64,000 nt of DNA from Isoetes taiwanensis. Lineage: Eukaryota > Streptophyta > Lycopodiopsida > Isoetales > Isoetaceae. Both the position numbers and the translations under genes were made by a program. Location of the stretch: the NCBI GenBank assembly GCA_021234155.1, contig JAJEKV010000025.1:16113094-16177093 (forward strand), given 5' to 3'. How positions within the stretch are numbered: position 1 is the first letter of the stretch; each line of letters starts with the position of its first letter. This document shows positions 46,155 to 58,020 of this stretch, piece after piece. The notes under the pieces were generated by a model that was not told the origin of the DNA, made no database searches, and saw nothing but the letters and a program-made list of their open reading frames with translations.

Positions 46155-46830
46155 TTTTGTAATCGCATGCAGAGCTTCTCATCTGATTTCAAGTCCGTAT
46201 TTCCTTTTACAATTGCAAAACAAGTGGTTTATCGAACGTGCTCTACTTCTACGATTGCAGAACAAGCGTTTTTATTAGACATCATTCAAGGTTAGTTGTG
46301 ATTTAAGTTTAAGTTGCATGTCTAGGGTTTGTTTTATCTAAGAAGAGAAACTGGAGGATCTTACTTGAGGAAATGGAAGCAGATGATGTTTGTCAAAGCA
46401 AGCATAACTTTTGATAAACTTCATCTGCTTCTTTTTGCTTTGACTAAATCCTTGAGTTTTTCTTCTTGAATGAAACATGTTGTAGCATGCATGAATAGAT
46501 TAGATGACTAGAAGAGATGGATAAATAGTCTATAAAAGATAAATAGAGTTGTCAAAGCTTTTCATTTCTGTGAACCTGTGGAAATGATAGTTTTATATAT
46601 AACGATCATTTCAAGTTCTGTCTGAATTAAGTTATTAAGAAGAAAAGTGAAACGATTAGATCTATGAACTCTAAGATGCTTTAGAATAGCGCATGGAATT
46701 ATATAAACACGTCTGGCGTGCTTTAGGATTTGCCCATAAAAACATGTTCGGCTTACTAATACACATCAGATGTGTTTGGCTTACTTTGAACCGTACACGC
46801 CAAATGCGTATACTGATCAAAGAACTTGTT
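45540..46830. other. Intergenic region between divergent genes
   Basis: AT-rich DNA. A run of about 25 T lies at 46126-46150. From 46670 to 46830 there are GCGTGCTTT-like motifs related to the intron arrays of the DGQH gene. It ends in TTGTTATAG just before the ATG at 46838, a plausible 3' splice site. Confidence 0.45.
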
Positions 46831-46837
46831 GTTATAG

Positions 46838-49815
46838 ATGTCAAGCTTCGCGAATCAACCAGTAGAAGAGCAGGATGCAATTGTCGGTTTTGTCCATGTC
46901 GCATCAGAGCTATATGGGGTACAATTACTGGCATTTGAAGCTACTCCTACATTCACTCTAGTACATCTTTGGTTTCCTCCACCCCAATACTTGGACCATG
47001 TGATGGCAATGAATGCAAAGTGCAGGGCCATCTTTAATGTGGGTTCTGAAGCCCTGGCCATAACAAGGAGGTTGGCCACCTTGTTTAATCATTTTGACAA
47101 TTTGAACTAGAAGCTATGAACCATTTTCTCACATCGCTGGATGTGACACCTTATGATATTATCATAGATGAAGAACGACCTATTCTTATAGCAACCCTTT
47201 GTGTCTTGAAGAAGAAATAGATAAGGGTGCTGAGTGATACATTGATCTTTCCAAGACAAATGGCAAGATGGACTTGACTCTCTTCTCTAGGAAGAAAGAA
47301 TTGGACAAGATGACCAAACAAGAAATTTTACTCTCATGTGCGGAAGAAGACGATACCAACTGCAAATTGCTCTTGGAGATTTTACATAAGCAAAAGAAAG
47401 ATCTGCTCAGACTTACTCATTGTAGAGCAACTGCATACAAAGATGCTTTCATGAAGACGAATCTAAATGATGGGACATATTTTAAATATGGTTGGCTGAC
47501 AAATGTGGTAGTTACATCAATATCTATTTGTCATAGGATTACTGTTGTGCCTAGAGCTATATTCACTAAATCTACTCCAAGTTACTACATGCAGCAAGCT
47601 AGAGAATTAGCTGACTTGAAAGCTTCCAAGAGGATCTGAAATTTGGAAAAAGAGGTTCAACCCGCAGTTGTCGAGGGCATGTAGCATGCAGTATTTGAGA
47701 ATGAGCAGGAGAGGGTGGCGCAGACGCCATGAACAAGCTGAACAAGTACTCTGGCCATTATCCATGTGGTCTTAAGACAACTTTTCAGATCCATGTGAAG
47801 CGCCTCATCCGTTCACCAAGCTCCATTTACGTTAGCAGATAATATGATGATCCAGCATATGCTATGGAGATTGTAGAGAGCATTATTAGTAATCCAGGTC
47901 AAATGCCTATTCCAACAGATGTGTTACCTTGGGATCCGACTACAATCAAGCTTGCTGAGTGGTCGAATGCTGAGGAGATATTAGGAAATGATGAAGTTAA
48001 ATTCGTCATTATTGATGGGCAGCATTCGGTTGAGGCACATAAGGCCCTGATTAGGCAGGCCAAACAAACAGATCCAACAATATTCTACAATCACTGTGCA
48101 TATAGGAGGTGTCGATTCTTGGATGCCAATACTTCACGTGTAAATATGATTGAGATTAGTGCCGCCTTAAACAAAATGGGGGAGACGTTTTTATACAAAA
48201 GGTATTTTACTATCATAAGATGTTATATTTTTGAATTTCAATCCAGGCATGAATTCAGTTGTGTTGAATCAGACATTAAGTATCTCCATCTAATTATAGA
48301 GTAAGGCATGCTTGGCGTGGATTCATTTGTGTTGAATCACATATGTATACTAAATATCTAGTTCAATACGATTGAATTCAAGCCAGGTGTGCAAAAAATC
48401 AGCTTAAAGCATGCCCAACGTGAATTCAATGGATTTAAAAGCATTCTTGGGGTGAATTCACTTGTGTTGAATTGGATACACTAAATATCCAGTTCAATAC
48501 GACTGAATTCATGCCATGCATGTTTTTAAATCAGCTTAAAGCATGCTTGGTTTAAATTCAGTTGATTCAAAAGGATGTTTGGCGCGAGTTCAGTTGTCTT
48601 GAATTGGCATAACCCGTATTTTATGTACTTACATTGCTGAAGGCGTCATAAGTCTGTAAGATGAATACAAGCCTAGTGTGTATTCATCTTATTGGCATCA
48701 TCTAATCACGCTTGGTGTGATTTAAGAAAAATGTACTAATAGATTTCCAATATTTATCTTAACTGGTTTTCTTTTCTATACTATTATAGTCCTTACGTGG
48801 AGCAACTATTACTACACCATGCTCATCAACAATAGGTGTAATATGGCTACCCTTTACCCACCAAATAGGGCGGGTCAATATCTTAGACGTTCAAAATTCT
48901 GGAGAGGACTCAGTCTCAAACAATTATACAGGAAAAGAAGAAGATTATAAGAAAATCAAAGAAAGAGGTGGTGAAGACAATGCAGATTCTTCTGATAGCA
49001 CATCCAGCAGGTCAGGTCCAACAAATTCATATAAGATTATCTTTTCTAAAAGGGTAGTATGGGCCAAGTGGAATGAATTTTGGGATGCTTATGCGTAAAA
49101 TAGGCTTTCAGATACTATGGATAGAGTGCCTCTTGTTGATGCAAGCATCTTTGACTTGAATGTGACAGAGATTAACTAACACGAAGACCATTTGGGTTTT
49201 AGATCAGTGCATGTAGAAAGAGGTTTTGTACAAGAAAAGTACTTTAACTAAAGATAGAATGTCCTTCATTGAGTGCTGCAACCATGTGAAGGAGGCACGA
49301 GTACAAAGCTCTCTTACCTGAATCAACGTTTTGCCTTAGAAACATATCACTTTTTGTATTGGACAATAGAGGTGGAAAAGGAGATATGGAGTGAACCATA
49401 AAGACTATAGCAGCTTCTTTACCACCTGTATAGGGCTGACAACTGAGAGGTCTTTTACCATCATCATTGTATGTCCTTCAGGTGACTCACATCTACATGC
49501 ACTATCTTCTGCTCATGATCTAGAGTGCCTGAAAGTCATTAGGAAGCGTGCCTAATTTATGATGGTAAGGATCATGAACTAAGAACATTATAAAAGATGG
49601 CACATGTGATCTTCATCATGGTGGCCATGCTATCAGACAAGGATTATAAAAATACTAAAGTAAAGGGTGACAATAGTATCATCTGGGAGTTCCTTCTTCT
49701 AGATGATCCAGAATCAACAACAATATTTTATCATCAGGATTAGGATCATCAAGACGAGTCGAAAGAGGATGAGGACCCTCTCTTAATGATGAGACCAAAT
49801 ATTAGCTACTAAAGA
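46838..49815 (+). pseudogene. DGQH-motif multi-exon gene family, copy B
   Basis: Pieces in order: MSSFANQPVEEQDAIVGFVH (46838-47110); KELDKMTKQEILLSCAEEDD and KYGWLTNVVVTSISICHRIT (47268-47639); a frameshifted stretch to 47850; VLPWDPTTIKLAEWSNAEEI and VKFVIIDGQHSVEAHKALI (47864-48200, motif at 48014) ending at AAAAG-GTATTT; an intron to 48788 ending CTATTATAG; GKEEDYKKIKERGGEDNADS and VVWAKWNEFWDAYA (48789-49170); and an acidic end stopping with TAA at about 49813. Stops interrupt it (after KASKRI, after the YVSR codon, after DAYA, after HQD). It supplies 5' sequence missing from copy A. The function is unknown; the DGQH segment resembles the nucleotide-binding motif of ParB-like proteins. 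Confidence 0.55.
48290..48620. repeat. Palindromic repeat array in DGQH intron (copy B)
   Basis: Several degenerate units combine a GCATGC-TTGGCGTGAATTCA half and its complement, separated by ATATTTAGT. The matching array in copy A lies at 31120-31460, so the array predates the duplication. Confidence 0.75.
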
Positions 49816-51723
49816 AGGAGAAGGGTCCCTTAAATAAAAATGGTTTCCCCCCTTCAATGGCTAGTTACCTTCTTGAGGCATTTGCTCCAATTGATACAAC
49901 GTGTTTGGAAATTCATGTTGGAGGCTATATTGCCTGAGAGGCTTTGAAAGGTGCTAAAAAATGTCAAAATTTTGTGAATGATGAGCAATAAGAGACTTTC
50001 TTGAATAATTCTTTATGCATGTGCTTGCAAAAGTGCCCTATTGAAAGACTGAAATCTTTAGCAGTCGAAAGCCTCTTGGACATGTCAAAAGGTACAATAG
50101 ATGTTCGATCTAGTGAGAGACCTAGTACTACGAGCATGCTAAGGAAATTAGTGCACAAATGGCTGATCAATTGGCTTCCCTTTTGTTGTCTTCGCACTTG
50201 GCTAAAATGTAAAATTTGTATGATACAAAATTCTTATGTTGGTGAATTTTTCTTGGTTGGTAGCTAAAGTGAAACTATTTAACTTCAACAGTACATGAAT
50301 GACAACTTGTTCAATATACTTCTATAAGGACAACAAAGATGTTCAAATTACAATTCATAAGGAACAAACAATACCATTTGAAGGAACACACATATTTAAG
50401 TTGGGATGCATCCAAATGACTAACTTAGTGAACGGAGCCCTTTAGGATCAACAATTGCAAGAATAAATCACTATTACTTAAAGCTTAAAATGCGCAGTTC
50501 TTCATAGTGTTTAATTTTAACAATGTGTAGATTCAAAATCCATATTTATGAGGCAGCTAATAGCAATTCTTAAACAAAAGAGGTCCCCGAATAGATTTGG
50601 CTTGGCCATTTGAATTGATCAGGTTGTGCCTAATCAACTTCAGAGAAGGCGACTCAACATGGCATGTTGCAGCTAATTTCGGCTAAGCATTAGATGTCTA
50701 GAATTCCCCCCTTTTTGGAATGGCTAAATTATTATTTTTCTTGAGAAATGATCTTTATTAATTTTAGACAAAATTTGACTAAATGTCTAAAAAATCGCCA
50801 TTTGACAAGTTCTAGCCACTTTTTAATACCTTGAAGAAGGCTGAGAAGACAGAGAAATACAATATGTACTGACTTACTTTGATATTAACAAAAAGGATGG
50901 TTATAACATGTTAAAGAAAAAAGGGAAAAACTACAGAATACCCCTAACTTTTACCAAAATTTACAATATACCCCTAACTTTCTAAAAATTCATAAAATGC
51001 CCTTGTGCACCGTATTTGTAAAAAACGTATACCCCTAACTCGTATTTGTCCAAAATTTTCCAACTCTAACCCAAAATTGTAACAGAAGAACAAAATTGGC
51101 GGGACTCCGGAATCCCGATTGCGCTGGAGACTTTGCCACTGGAGTTCCAGTGGAGTTCCGCTGCCAGAAGATCTCCTGAGGCGTTCTGATGGAGTAGGGG
51201 CCGCTGGAGTTCCGCTGGAGTTCCCATGTAAGAAGATCTTTCATGTATAAAGCTTTCAATTCTGGTCTTAAACGAAAAGCTTTTGCCCTGACATCGTTCC
51301 TTTTAGCATTGAACCATCAGTTGAAACCAAATTGCTTTGCTTTGATTTCAAATTACAAGTCATCTTTAGGCTTAGTTTATAGGAGGAGGAAATAGCGCAT
51401 TACCAGTTTAGTCTGCAATCGCTCAATATGTTCTTCATGACTTCTGTCATAAAGGTTTCATTCTAGATCTTCTAGAACCTGCATGTTGGAGGAGACAATT
51501 TAGTGGTAACTTAGTGCCTTTGCCCAAAATTGCAAGCGGTTTGCAGTCTGTTAGTTTATCTTGGTTACTTTATCTTTGCATTGTGAAAAGGAGCCACTCG
51601 CTTCCACCAACTTAAGATCTGAGATTTGCAAGAATTGTTAATACTTTGATTTGTTCCCTTTCCAAAAAATGTTTGCCTTTGCTTCATTGCAGTTGTCTTT
51701 GCCTTTGCAGATCCTACATTAAC
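49816..51723. other. No certain gene
   Basis: A plus-strand frame at 50001-50267 contains LKSLAVESLLDMSKGTIDVR but no known domain. Short repeats of TACCCCTAACTTT occur at 50940-51040, and CTGGAGTTCC motifs at 51125-51230. Confidence 0.35.
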
Positions 51724-52434
51724 ATGGCATTGCAAACTGGATCAACCTGGGCATCTTTGGATGAGTTGAAATTGGCTGTGAAGGATCATGCAATCGCTCA
51801 TAGTGTTGAATTGAAGATTCTTAAGAGCGATCGGAAAAGGTATGACTTTATTTCAAACATATTGCATGTCTATTTGTTTTCTTCCTTCTCCAATTTGAGT
51901 TACTTTGAACCTCCTGTAAAAATAGGTACACAGTAAAATGCAGTGTTGCTAGTTGTAGTTGGCGTCTCCATGCATCTATTGTTGAAGGAGGCCCCAGATG
52001 TGCTATCAAATGCATAGATGGTGAATATACATGCGCTGGGAGTTCACAACTTGGTAACAAAGAAGCCAATAGAGAAGTTTAGGAACCAGCCGGACTTAAG
52101 ACCAAAGGTGCTTATTGGTGACATGAGAAGAGAAAAGAAAGTCACTATAAAATACAGTGTTGCTTGGAAAGCGAAAGAGGCAGCAAATGCACATATTCAT
52201 GGTGACCATACTGAAGCGTACAGGAAGTTGCATGGTTACTGCAATGAAATTTTACAGACTAATCCTGGTAGTGTAGCATTCATGCAGAAGACAGATGATG
52301 GTCGATTTTTCCTCATTTTCATTGCCTACAATGCTAGTTTGAGGGGCTTTTCATTTTGTAGGCCAGTTGTTGCATTGGATGGTACTCATCTGAAAGGAAG
52401 GTATCTAGCGAACCCTAACTTTACAACTATATGA
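51724..52434 (+). pseudogene. MuDR/MULE transposase N-terminal half
   Basis: Exon 1 (51724-51839) reads MALQTGSTWASLDELKLAVK. An 85-bp intron (GTATGA to AAATAG) joins AAAAGG to TACACAG. Exon 2 gives CSVASCSWRLHAS, the MuDR DNA-binding Cys pattern, then after a frame change IEKFRNQPDLRPKVLIGDM and PVVALDGTHLKGRY with the first DDE aspartate. Autonomous elements encode the remaining catalytic residues and a SWIM finger further on. Here the sequence ends at 52434, where an LTR-like repeat follows. The frame change after NKEANREV and the truncation make it inactive. Confidence 0.75.
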
Positions 52435-52559
52435 CTTTACACTTCAGACCTAAAATAAGAGTCTGAAGTGTATTAATCGTCACAACATTAGCAATAACTC
52501 ACTTGGGCAAGATCTATTCAATGCCTTCCAGCCACCAAACAGTAGTGATGGAGTACATA

Positions 52560-53534
52560 AAGACAAGAAATACCGCCCTTATTCGACTTGAACCCAGTGG
52601 AGAGTGACGCATCACCCCACGGGTGTCGAGCCCATGCCTTGCCCACACGCAGTGGCAAGCCATTAGACCTAGTCACAATGATCCCCGGTAGGCCTTACAC
52701 ACCAGAGGGATCGTTCAAGAGTCAGAACACGAACCTCCTTATAAGCCAGTCTGGCCCCTTCACCCACAACCAGGTGTGGCTACTGTGCACAGGCCGAAAC
52801 TACAGTGTGCTAGAGAGGCTAATCTAGGAGCATCTACTACCAAGCTTGAGGTCTCTACCCCCCTTCCCAATACAAGGAGTTCACAGAGATACATCATCCA
52901 TATACATCACAGAAGAACTAAAGTTAGGTTCTTTAGTTAGTGTATGGTATCTAGGGATCTAGATGGCTGCTATGGGCAATTTAATAGGCTAAACCTACTG
53001 ATACAATGACTGGAAGATGGTTTAGGCTATTAAATTGACTAAATACCTGGTCCTTGGGTTGCTCCTCCTGACCTGAGTTCGAGCATCCTGCTGAACTGCT
53101 CGAATCAAGGAAAACTAATGGTGCAATTCGCTTAGACAGAGTCTGGGAGGCGATTTTGACTCCTGGAGCACCAAAACAGAGCTCTAGAACCCTATGGACG
53201 AAAATGGGCAAGTTAGGGTTTCTCCTACTTAAATAGACAAGGGGTTAGGGCTAGGGTTTCCAATTATCCCTTTAGGCATGTGGGATAATTGGGAATGGCC
53301 CACTTGCCTTTAATGGCTAGGTGGCATAAATGTATCCACATGGAAAGGTGTGCACCTTAATAAATGTGCACATTGGTAAATGTGCACATTAATAAGTGCA
53401 CCTACCTTGCAAGTTGCCCCCTAGGGGCTACCCGCCTGGCTACACGTTGGCGTACACGTCAGTCGGAGTGGCGTGTACGCGTGACGAGGTAGTACAGTAT
53501 ACGTCCTGGGACCGTATACTGTGCTGGAACGTCA
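52560..53534 (-). mobile_element. Solo LTR-like remnant related to the gypsy 3' region
   Basis: 52594-52860 is the reverse complement of a diverged 36945-37240, including CCACACGCAGTGGCAAGCCA and GGTGTCGAGCCCATG. On the minus strand the unit begins TGTGACGTTCCAGCAC (53534), like the ACGTCACA end of the gypsy region on the other strand. No coding part accompanies it. It appears to interrupt or abut the MULE fragment. Confidence 0.55.
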
Positions 53535-53724
53535 CAGATGGTATGAACAGATTGTTCAAATTAACAATGCAATGAGCATTAACAGATTAATTTTTAATTT
53601 TACAATGTGAAACAGCTACCATGTTAGTAACTAACATAACTTTTTATAGATTTTGTTATGTTAGTACTTAATTTAATAAATCACATGCAAAACCAACTTT
53701 AACAGATTTTGTAATGTAAACATA

Positions 53725-53850
53725 ACAGTTGGTGTGAAGAGGAGGTCAACCTCTTCCTCGAGAGGGTTATACAAAATAACCCTCGAGACCGGTAGGCCGA
53801 GAGGGTTATTTTGCATGACCCTCGAGAGGAGGAGTTGACCTCCCTTAACC
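53725..53850. repeat. Nested inverted repeats
   Basis: Outer arms are GGAGGTCAAC and GTTGACCTCC. Inside, CTCGAGAGGGTTAT pairs with AAAATAACCCTCGAG, and a second GAGAGGGTTATTTTG pairs with CCCTCGAG. The block can fold as one long or two short hairpins. Confidence 0.85.
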
Positions 53851-54707
53851 ATAGGTCTGAGCAAGTTGAATCAAATTATTGAAGAACTGGAGATGCAGAT
53901 TGGGTGCCGAACAGAGGTGTAGATGGAGAAGCTTCACCGCAGGAAATATTTAAAGGATCGGGTACTTTTTGTAAATATTTTGTTCAAGGAAAATGCCTCA
54001 GAGGCCAGTTTTGCACCTGACAAAGAGGAAGCAAAGCGAGCCCTTTAGATTTGGCTCCTATCACAATTCAATTAAAAAAAATGAAGCATGCAATAAAGAC
54101 AGTATCAAATATCTATTTGAACAAAAAAAGATGCCTTTGAGCTAAGAACAAAAAATTTATTTTAAATCTAGCCAAATTGGTTCCTTTTCCAGTGCTAACC
54201 TCCTTCCAGAGTCTGTGTTGCAGCGGCATGACTTTCAAGGATGCTTTGATATATGCTTTAGAAGGCTCCACCGTCCCTTTCCGGCATTGGTTGCCCCTTT
54301 TTTTGTGAAATCCGCTTTTCTTATGCTTTGAAAGGTTCCACTATCCCTTTCCAGTATTGTTTTGCCCTGATTTTTGCCATACCCACTTCGAATTAGTAGT
54401 GATTTGCCCATGTAGTCTAGCATCAATGGTGCAAAATCAGAAACAGAGGAAACAAAATCCTAGCAAGGGAAACAGAACAGAGGACCCAAAATCGTATTCA
54501 CAAAAGCATTCTGCTGTTTATCGCAATAATCACTGGAATATTCTCTGAATGAAGAATATTCCAAGAGTTATGACAGTAATCACTGGAATACTTTTAAAGC
54601 AAGAATATTCCAAGAGTTATGTATCTTAACCTTATTCCAATCCGACGGTGGGCAATGGTTGGATCAACTTAACTTACAGGGATCAGTGGTTAAAGCCCCA
54701 TAAAAAT

Positions 54708-54872
54708 AACCTTAATTTACATAGCAAACAAATGGTTAATTTAAAATTTCTTTTAATTTAACCCCTAGGTGTGTGGCTGTGGTTGGTTTTAACCTTAATT
54801 TACATAGCAAACAAATGGTTAATTTAAAATTTAGTTTAATTTAACCCCTAGGTGTGTGGCGGTGGTTGGTTT
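54708..54872. repeat. 83-bp tandem duplication
   Basis: Two copies beginning AACCTTAATTTACATAGC, nearly identical, followed directly by a T run. Confidence 0.9.
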
Positions 54873-55368
54873 TGTTTTTTTTTTTTTTTTTTTTTTTTGG
54901 GGTTGGGGGTGTCTAACTCTAAGGGAAAGTGTCTCTATCTCACTTCTTTGGATGGTACTCCATGTTCATGACCAAAAAAATTGTATGTCCGACAAGGAGA
55001 TCTATCGCACGCACTTTGTCTCAAAACAAAAACTTCACTTGGAACTTTGTTTTCAAGTAAAAACATACATCAAGAGTTGAATCAAATAGATATACATGTC
55101 TTTATTGGATCCGTCATATGTGTCATCAAAAATAATATTTTAGAATAAAAGAAAGAACAAAACTGATTGAGAGGGATAGTTTGTTTATGTTGATGAAGAT
55201 GGTTTTTTTTTTTTTTTTTTTTTTTTTCCCTACAGTTTTGAGCCTAAAAAGTTTTGAATACGACCGCCGTGAAAACGACCTTCCTGCACAGACTAGCTCA
55301 TTATCTCTTTTGTACTGCTATCAACGTTCCAATGGCCATTTTGTGTTACCAAATCGAAGCTCTTGGAT

Positions 55369-56763
55369 ATGGAGGCGCTGGAGACCGTTGCAAAGGCAAA
55401 ACCAAAACACAGAGTGCTTGCACATTTTACAGTGGCAGTTGAGACTAATTCTTACCTGGTATTCAACCCGCCAATAATTCCTGTCATTACATTTGTGGGT
55501 TTTTTCTTGAGAGGCTGGTACTTAATTTTTGTCTTGAATAACGATTTTCGCAGGAGCTTCCCGCAGCTGTGGGACGCTGCCTTGTGGCGTGACGTTAAAA
55601 TCTCTTCTTCTTCTTCTTCTTCTTCTTCTCTGATAGGCTGATACTTGAAGGGCGAAATGCAGTAAAATATGATGCTAAAGTAGTAAGAACGCTAGATAGG
55701 GTTTATGTTAGAGATGGATGGGTGGAGTTTGAGCAGGATCAGGATATGGAAGAAGGGGATATTCTTATATGCAAGCTTTATGACGATTCCAGGCTATGGG
55801 TTGCAATAGCGGATAAGAATGGTATGAACTTGGCTTCTAATATGAGCTCCAGTTTGCAAACAGAAGAAAAAAAGATAGAGATTATAGAGCCAAATTCTTG
55901 CACCGATAAACAGACCATATACAGGGCCAAACGTACATACCTGCCTGCTAACATTTACTCCAGGTTAAGAAGTGCCGAAAGAGTACAAATTCCAGCCAAG
56001 ATTTTTCGGCAAATTCAAGCCGTGAAGGCCAAGATAAGCAAGCGAGATCAAATTATAGTGGAGCTGAACAAATATAGAACGGAATACAATTGTGTGAGTT
56101 CAATGTCGTTTCTAGTTTTTGCTTCAAAGTTTATGCATGATGAACAAAATTTTTTCTTTCTGCAAAGGTAATTTCTGATGTTTTTACAATAATAAGACAA
56201 GGTTTTTGCAGCCCCTTCCAGGTTCAATGAGGGGTTTCGCAGAAGATGGAGAGTATATACAATTAGCAGTAGCAGGCTTTGAGAATCACAAGGTGAAGTG
56301 GTTTGCTTCTCCAAAGAAAGCATACCTCAATGGTTTTGGTTCTGGATGGGCAAGTTTTGTGAATATACATGATCTAAAAGCAGGAGATTGGTTATTACTT
56401 GAACTGGCTGATGAAAAAACTCTCAAAGTTCATATGTTTTCCGCCATCCAAAGCCACAAGCATCATTCAGGCTAACAGAATGGAGGAATACCATTCAAGT
56501 ACTAACCAAGAAACCAGCAGTACAGGAGGCTAACAGGGTCATTTTAAGTTCAGTCTCCGAGACAACACTTAAAGATTCTTCAGTAGAAGATAAAAAGCCT
56601 ATAATCAGAGCCAGAATTACCAGAAAAAGAAGTAGCAGAGAGAGAAATACCAGACCAAAGCATTTGACAGCCTTCCAAAAGGCAATGAAGCAGAATATAG
56701 CTTCATATCTTGGCATTAAGAAACCAAAATATGGCTCGTTAAACAGTGTGCTACAGGCTTAAA
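55369..56763 (+). CDS. Double B3-domain DNA-binding protein
   Basis: B3 domains are plant-specific DNA-binding folds of nuclear transcription regulators. I assign exon 1 55369-55458 (ATG at 55369, HFTVAVETNSYL), exon 2 55554-55588 (ELPAAVGRCLV), exon 3 55637-56093 (LILEGRNAVKYDAKVV, then VRDGWVEFEQDQDMEEGDIL) and exon 4 from 56212 (KVKWFASPKKAYLNGFGSGW, then LKAGDWLLLELADE). Joined, the first three exons give one full B3 domain and exon 4 most of a second. All junctions are GT/AG and keep frame. Intron 2 is only 48 bp and is mostly a TCT repeat. Exon 4 meets a TAA at 56473, but another frame runs on to 56763 with a basic tail (IRARITRKRSSRERN, YLGIKKPKYG), so a missed intron or a frameshift lies near 56460. 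This looks like a REM-like B3 gene and is the best intact host gene here. Confidence 0.7.
55589..55636 (+). repeat. TCT microsatellite filling a 48-bp intron
   Basis: GTGACGTTAAAATC, then about eight TCT units, then CTGATAG. Removing it joins GTGGC to GCTGATA, keeping the B3 frame. Confidence 0.7.
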
Positions 56764-58020
56764 TTGCCAAATGCAAAGTCTTTTGAAAAACTATGACATT
56801 GTCCAACAATTTTACTTGGAATTTTGCTAGTTCCTATTGTGACGACATTAAGGAGCAATCATCCTGAAGAAAGTAGCAACATTTTTCTGACTGTAGTAAA
56901 AGAAGGAAAGCTAAAAGAAAAGTTTCTGACAAACTCAATCTTGCATGGACCTTGCATGCGTATTGCCAAGAAGAAAGCTTAGATAAAAATTTGCAAATTC
57001 TTTCTTATTGAATCAAGTTCCATAAGATGGATCTGATCTCAATATATTGTAGACCCTGTAACTTAAATTTTCTGCTCAGCCAGTCTAGAATCTTCGTAAT
57101 CATATTACTGGAGCTTATTCCTTGAGAGCAAGGCCCCAGAGTTCTGCCTTGATCAACTGCAATTCCGACATTGCAGAATCTTCATTTGAGAAACCAAATG
57201 GTGCAGATAGCTTTCTATCTAGAGAAGCATGTCGAAACAAGTTTTGTTGCAAATCAGCTTTCCTTTTTTTATGCTATATGTTTGACGCAGTATGCCAAGA
57301 GCTAAAATGATGGAAAGAACTATAACTGAGACGTGTTTGATCCCAAGGTGCATGCTGAAACAAAGGCAATAAGAGTGGGATGGACCATAACACAACAAAA
57401 AAGTGCTCAAATCCCCTAGAAAATCCCCGTTGAGGAACTGGGGGACTCGAGAGCAATGGGTTGTTTTCTTTGCAACCGGGAATTTTTGAACAAGAAGGTA
57501 TATCCCATAGGGAAAGATTAGTAGAAACATGGGATTCTTGAAGAAAAAGAGTATATCCTAATGGGACAAAAAGGGTATACCTTAATGCGGGAAATTACTA
57601 GAAACAGGGGATTCCAAATGCACATAAGGGTATTTTCAAGAAAAAGGGATTGGGTCAAAAGAGAACTTGCAAATGCATTGAGGTATTTTCAAAAGAGGAG
57701 GACTGGTAAAAAGGGGGAATTACCAAATAACAGAGGAATTGCAATAGATACCAGGGCATTTTTAAGCAAAATGGGGTATTTTTTTTATGGAAAATAGTAT
57801 TTTCAATTAAAAATGCGGAAAGAGTATCATCTTGCATACTCGAATTCTATCTAGCTAAGGTGGGGTACCCTCAATGGTGCCGTGTCCTTTTATGGCGTCA
57901 AAGATTTTTTTTTTTTTGGTGCTAAGCAGAAAAAGGTTTTAACGGACTCCTGATTGGTGCAGCACGACCTGCACGTTGGAATGCTCGACTCTACCCTAAC
58001 GGCAAACCCTAATCAAGAAA
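56764..58020. other. No gene; G-rich degenerate repeats at 57420-57790
   Basis: From 57420 to 57790 there are loosely periodic GGGATT, GGGTATTTTCAAG and GGGGAATTACC motifs, all G-rich on the plus strand. A similar block lies at 58675-58990. Confidence 0.5.

Larger units (their letters stand above)
53535..55200. other. Repeat-rich noncoding region
   Basis: Contains the nested inverted repeat at 53725-53850, tandem duplications at 54545-54620 and 54708-54872, and T runs at 54868-54898 and 55203-55227. No gene is recognised. Confidence 0.55.

Noticed and set aside
53725-53850. CRISPR-like array
   Set aside because: Repeats are few, irregular and in both orientations without equal spacers.
45960-54660. 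Shared TCCGACGG octamer (38114, 42999, 46018, 54643) as a regulatory element
   Set aside because: Two occurrences are the two Copia LTRs, and the others are too few to separate from chance.
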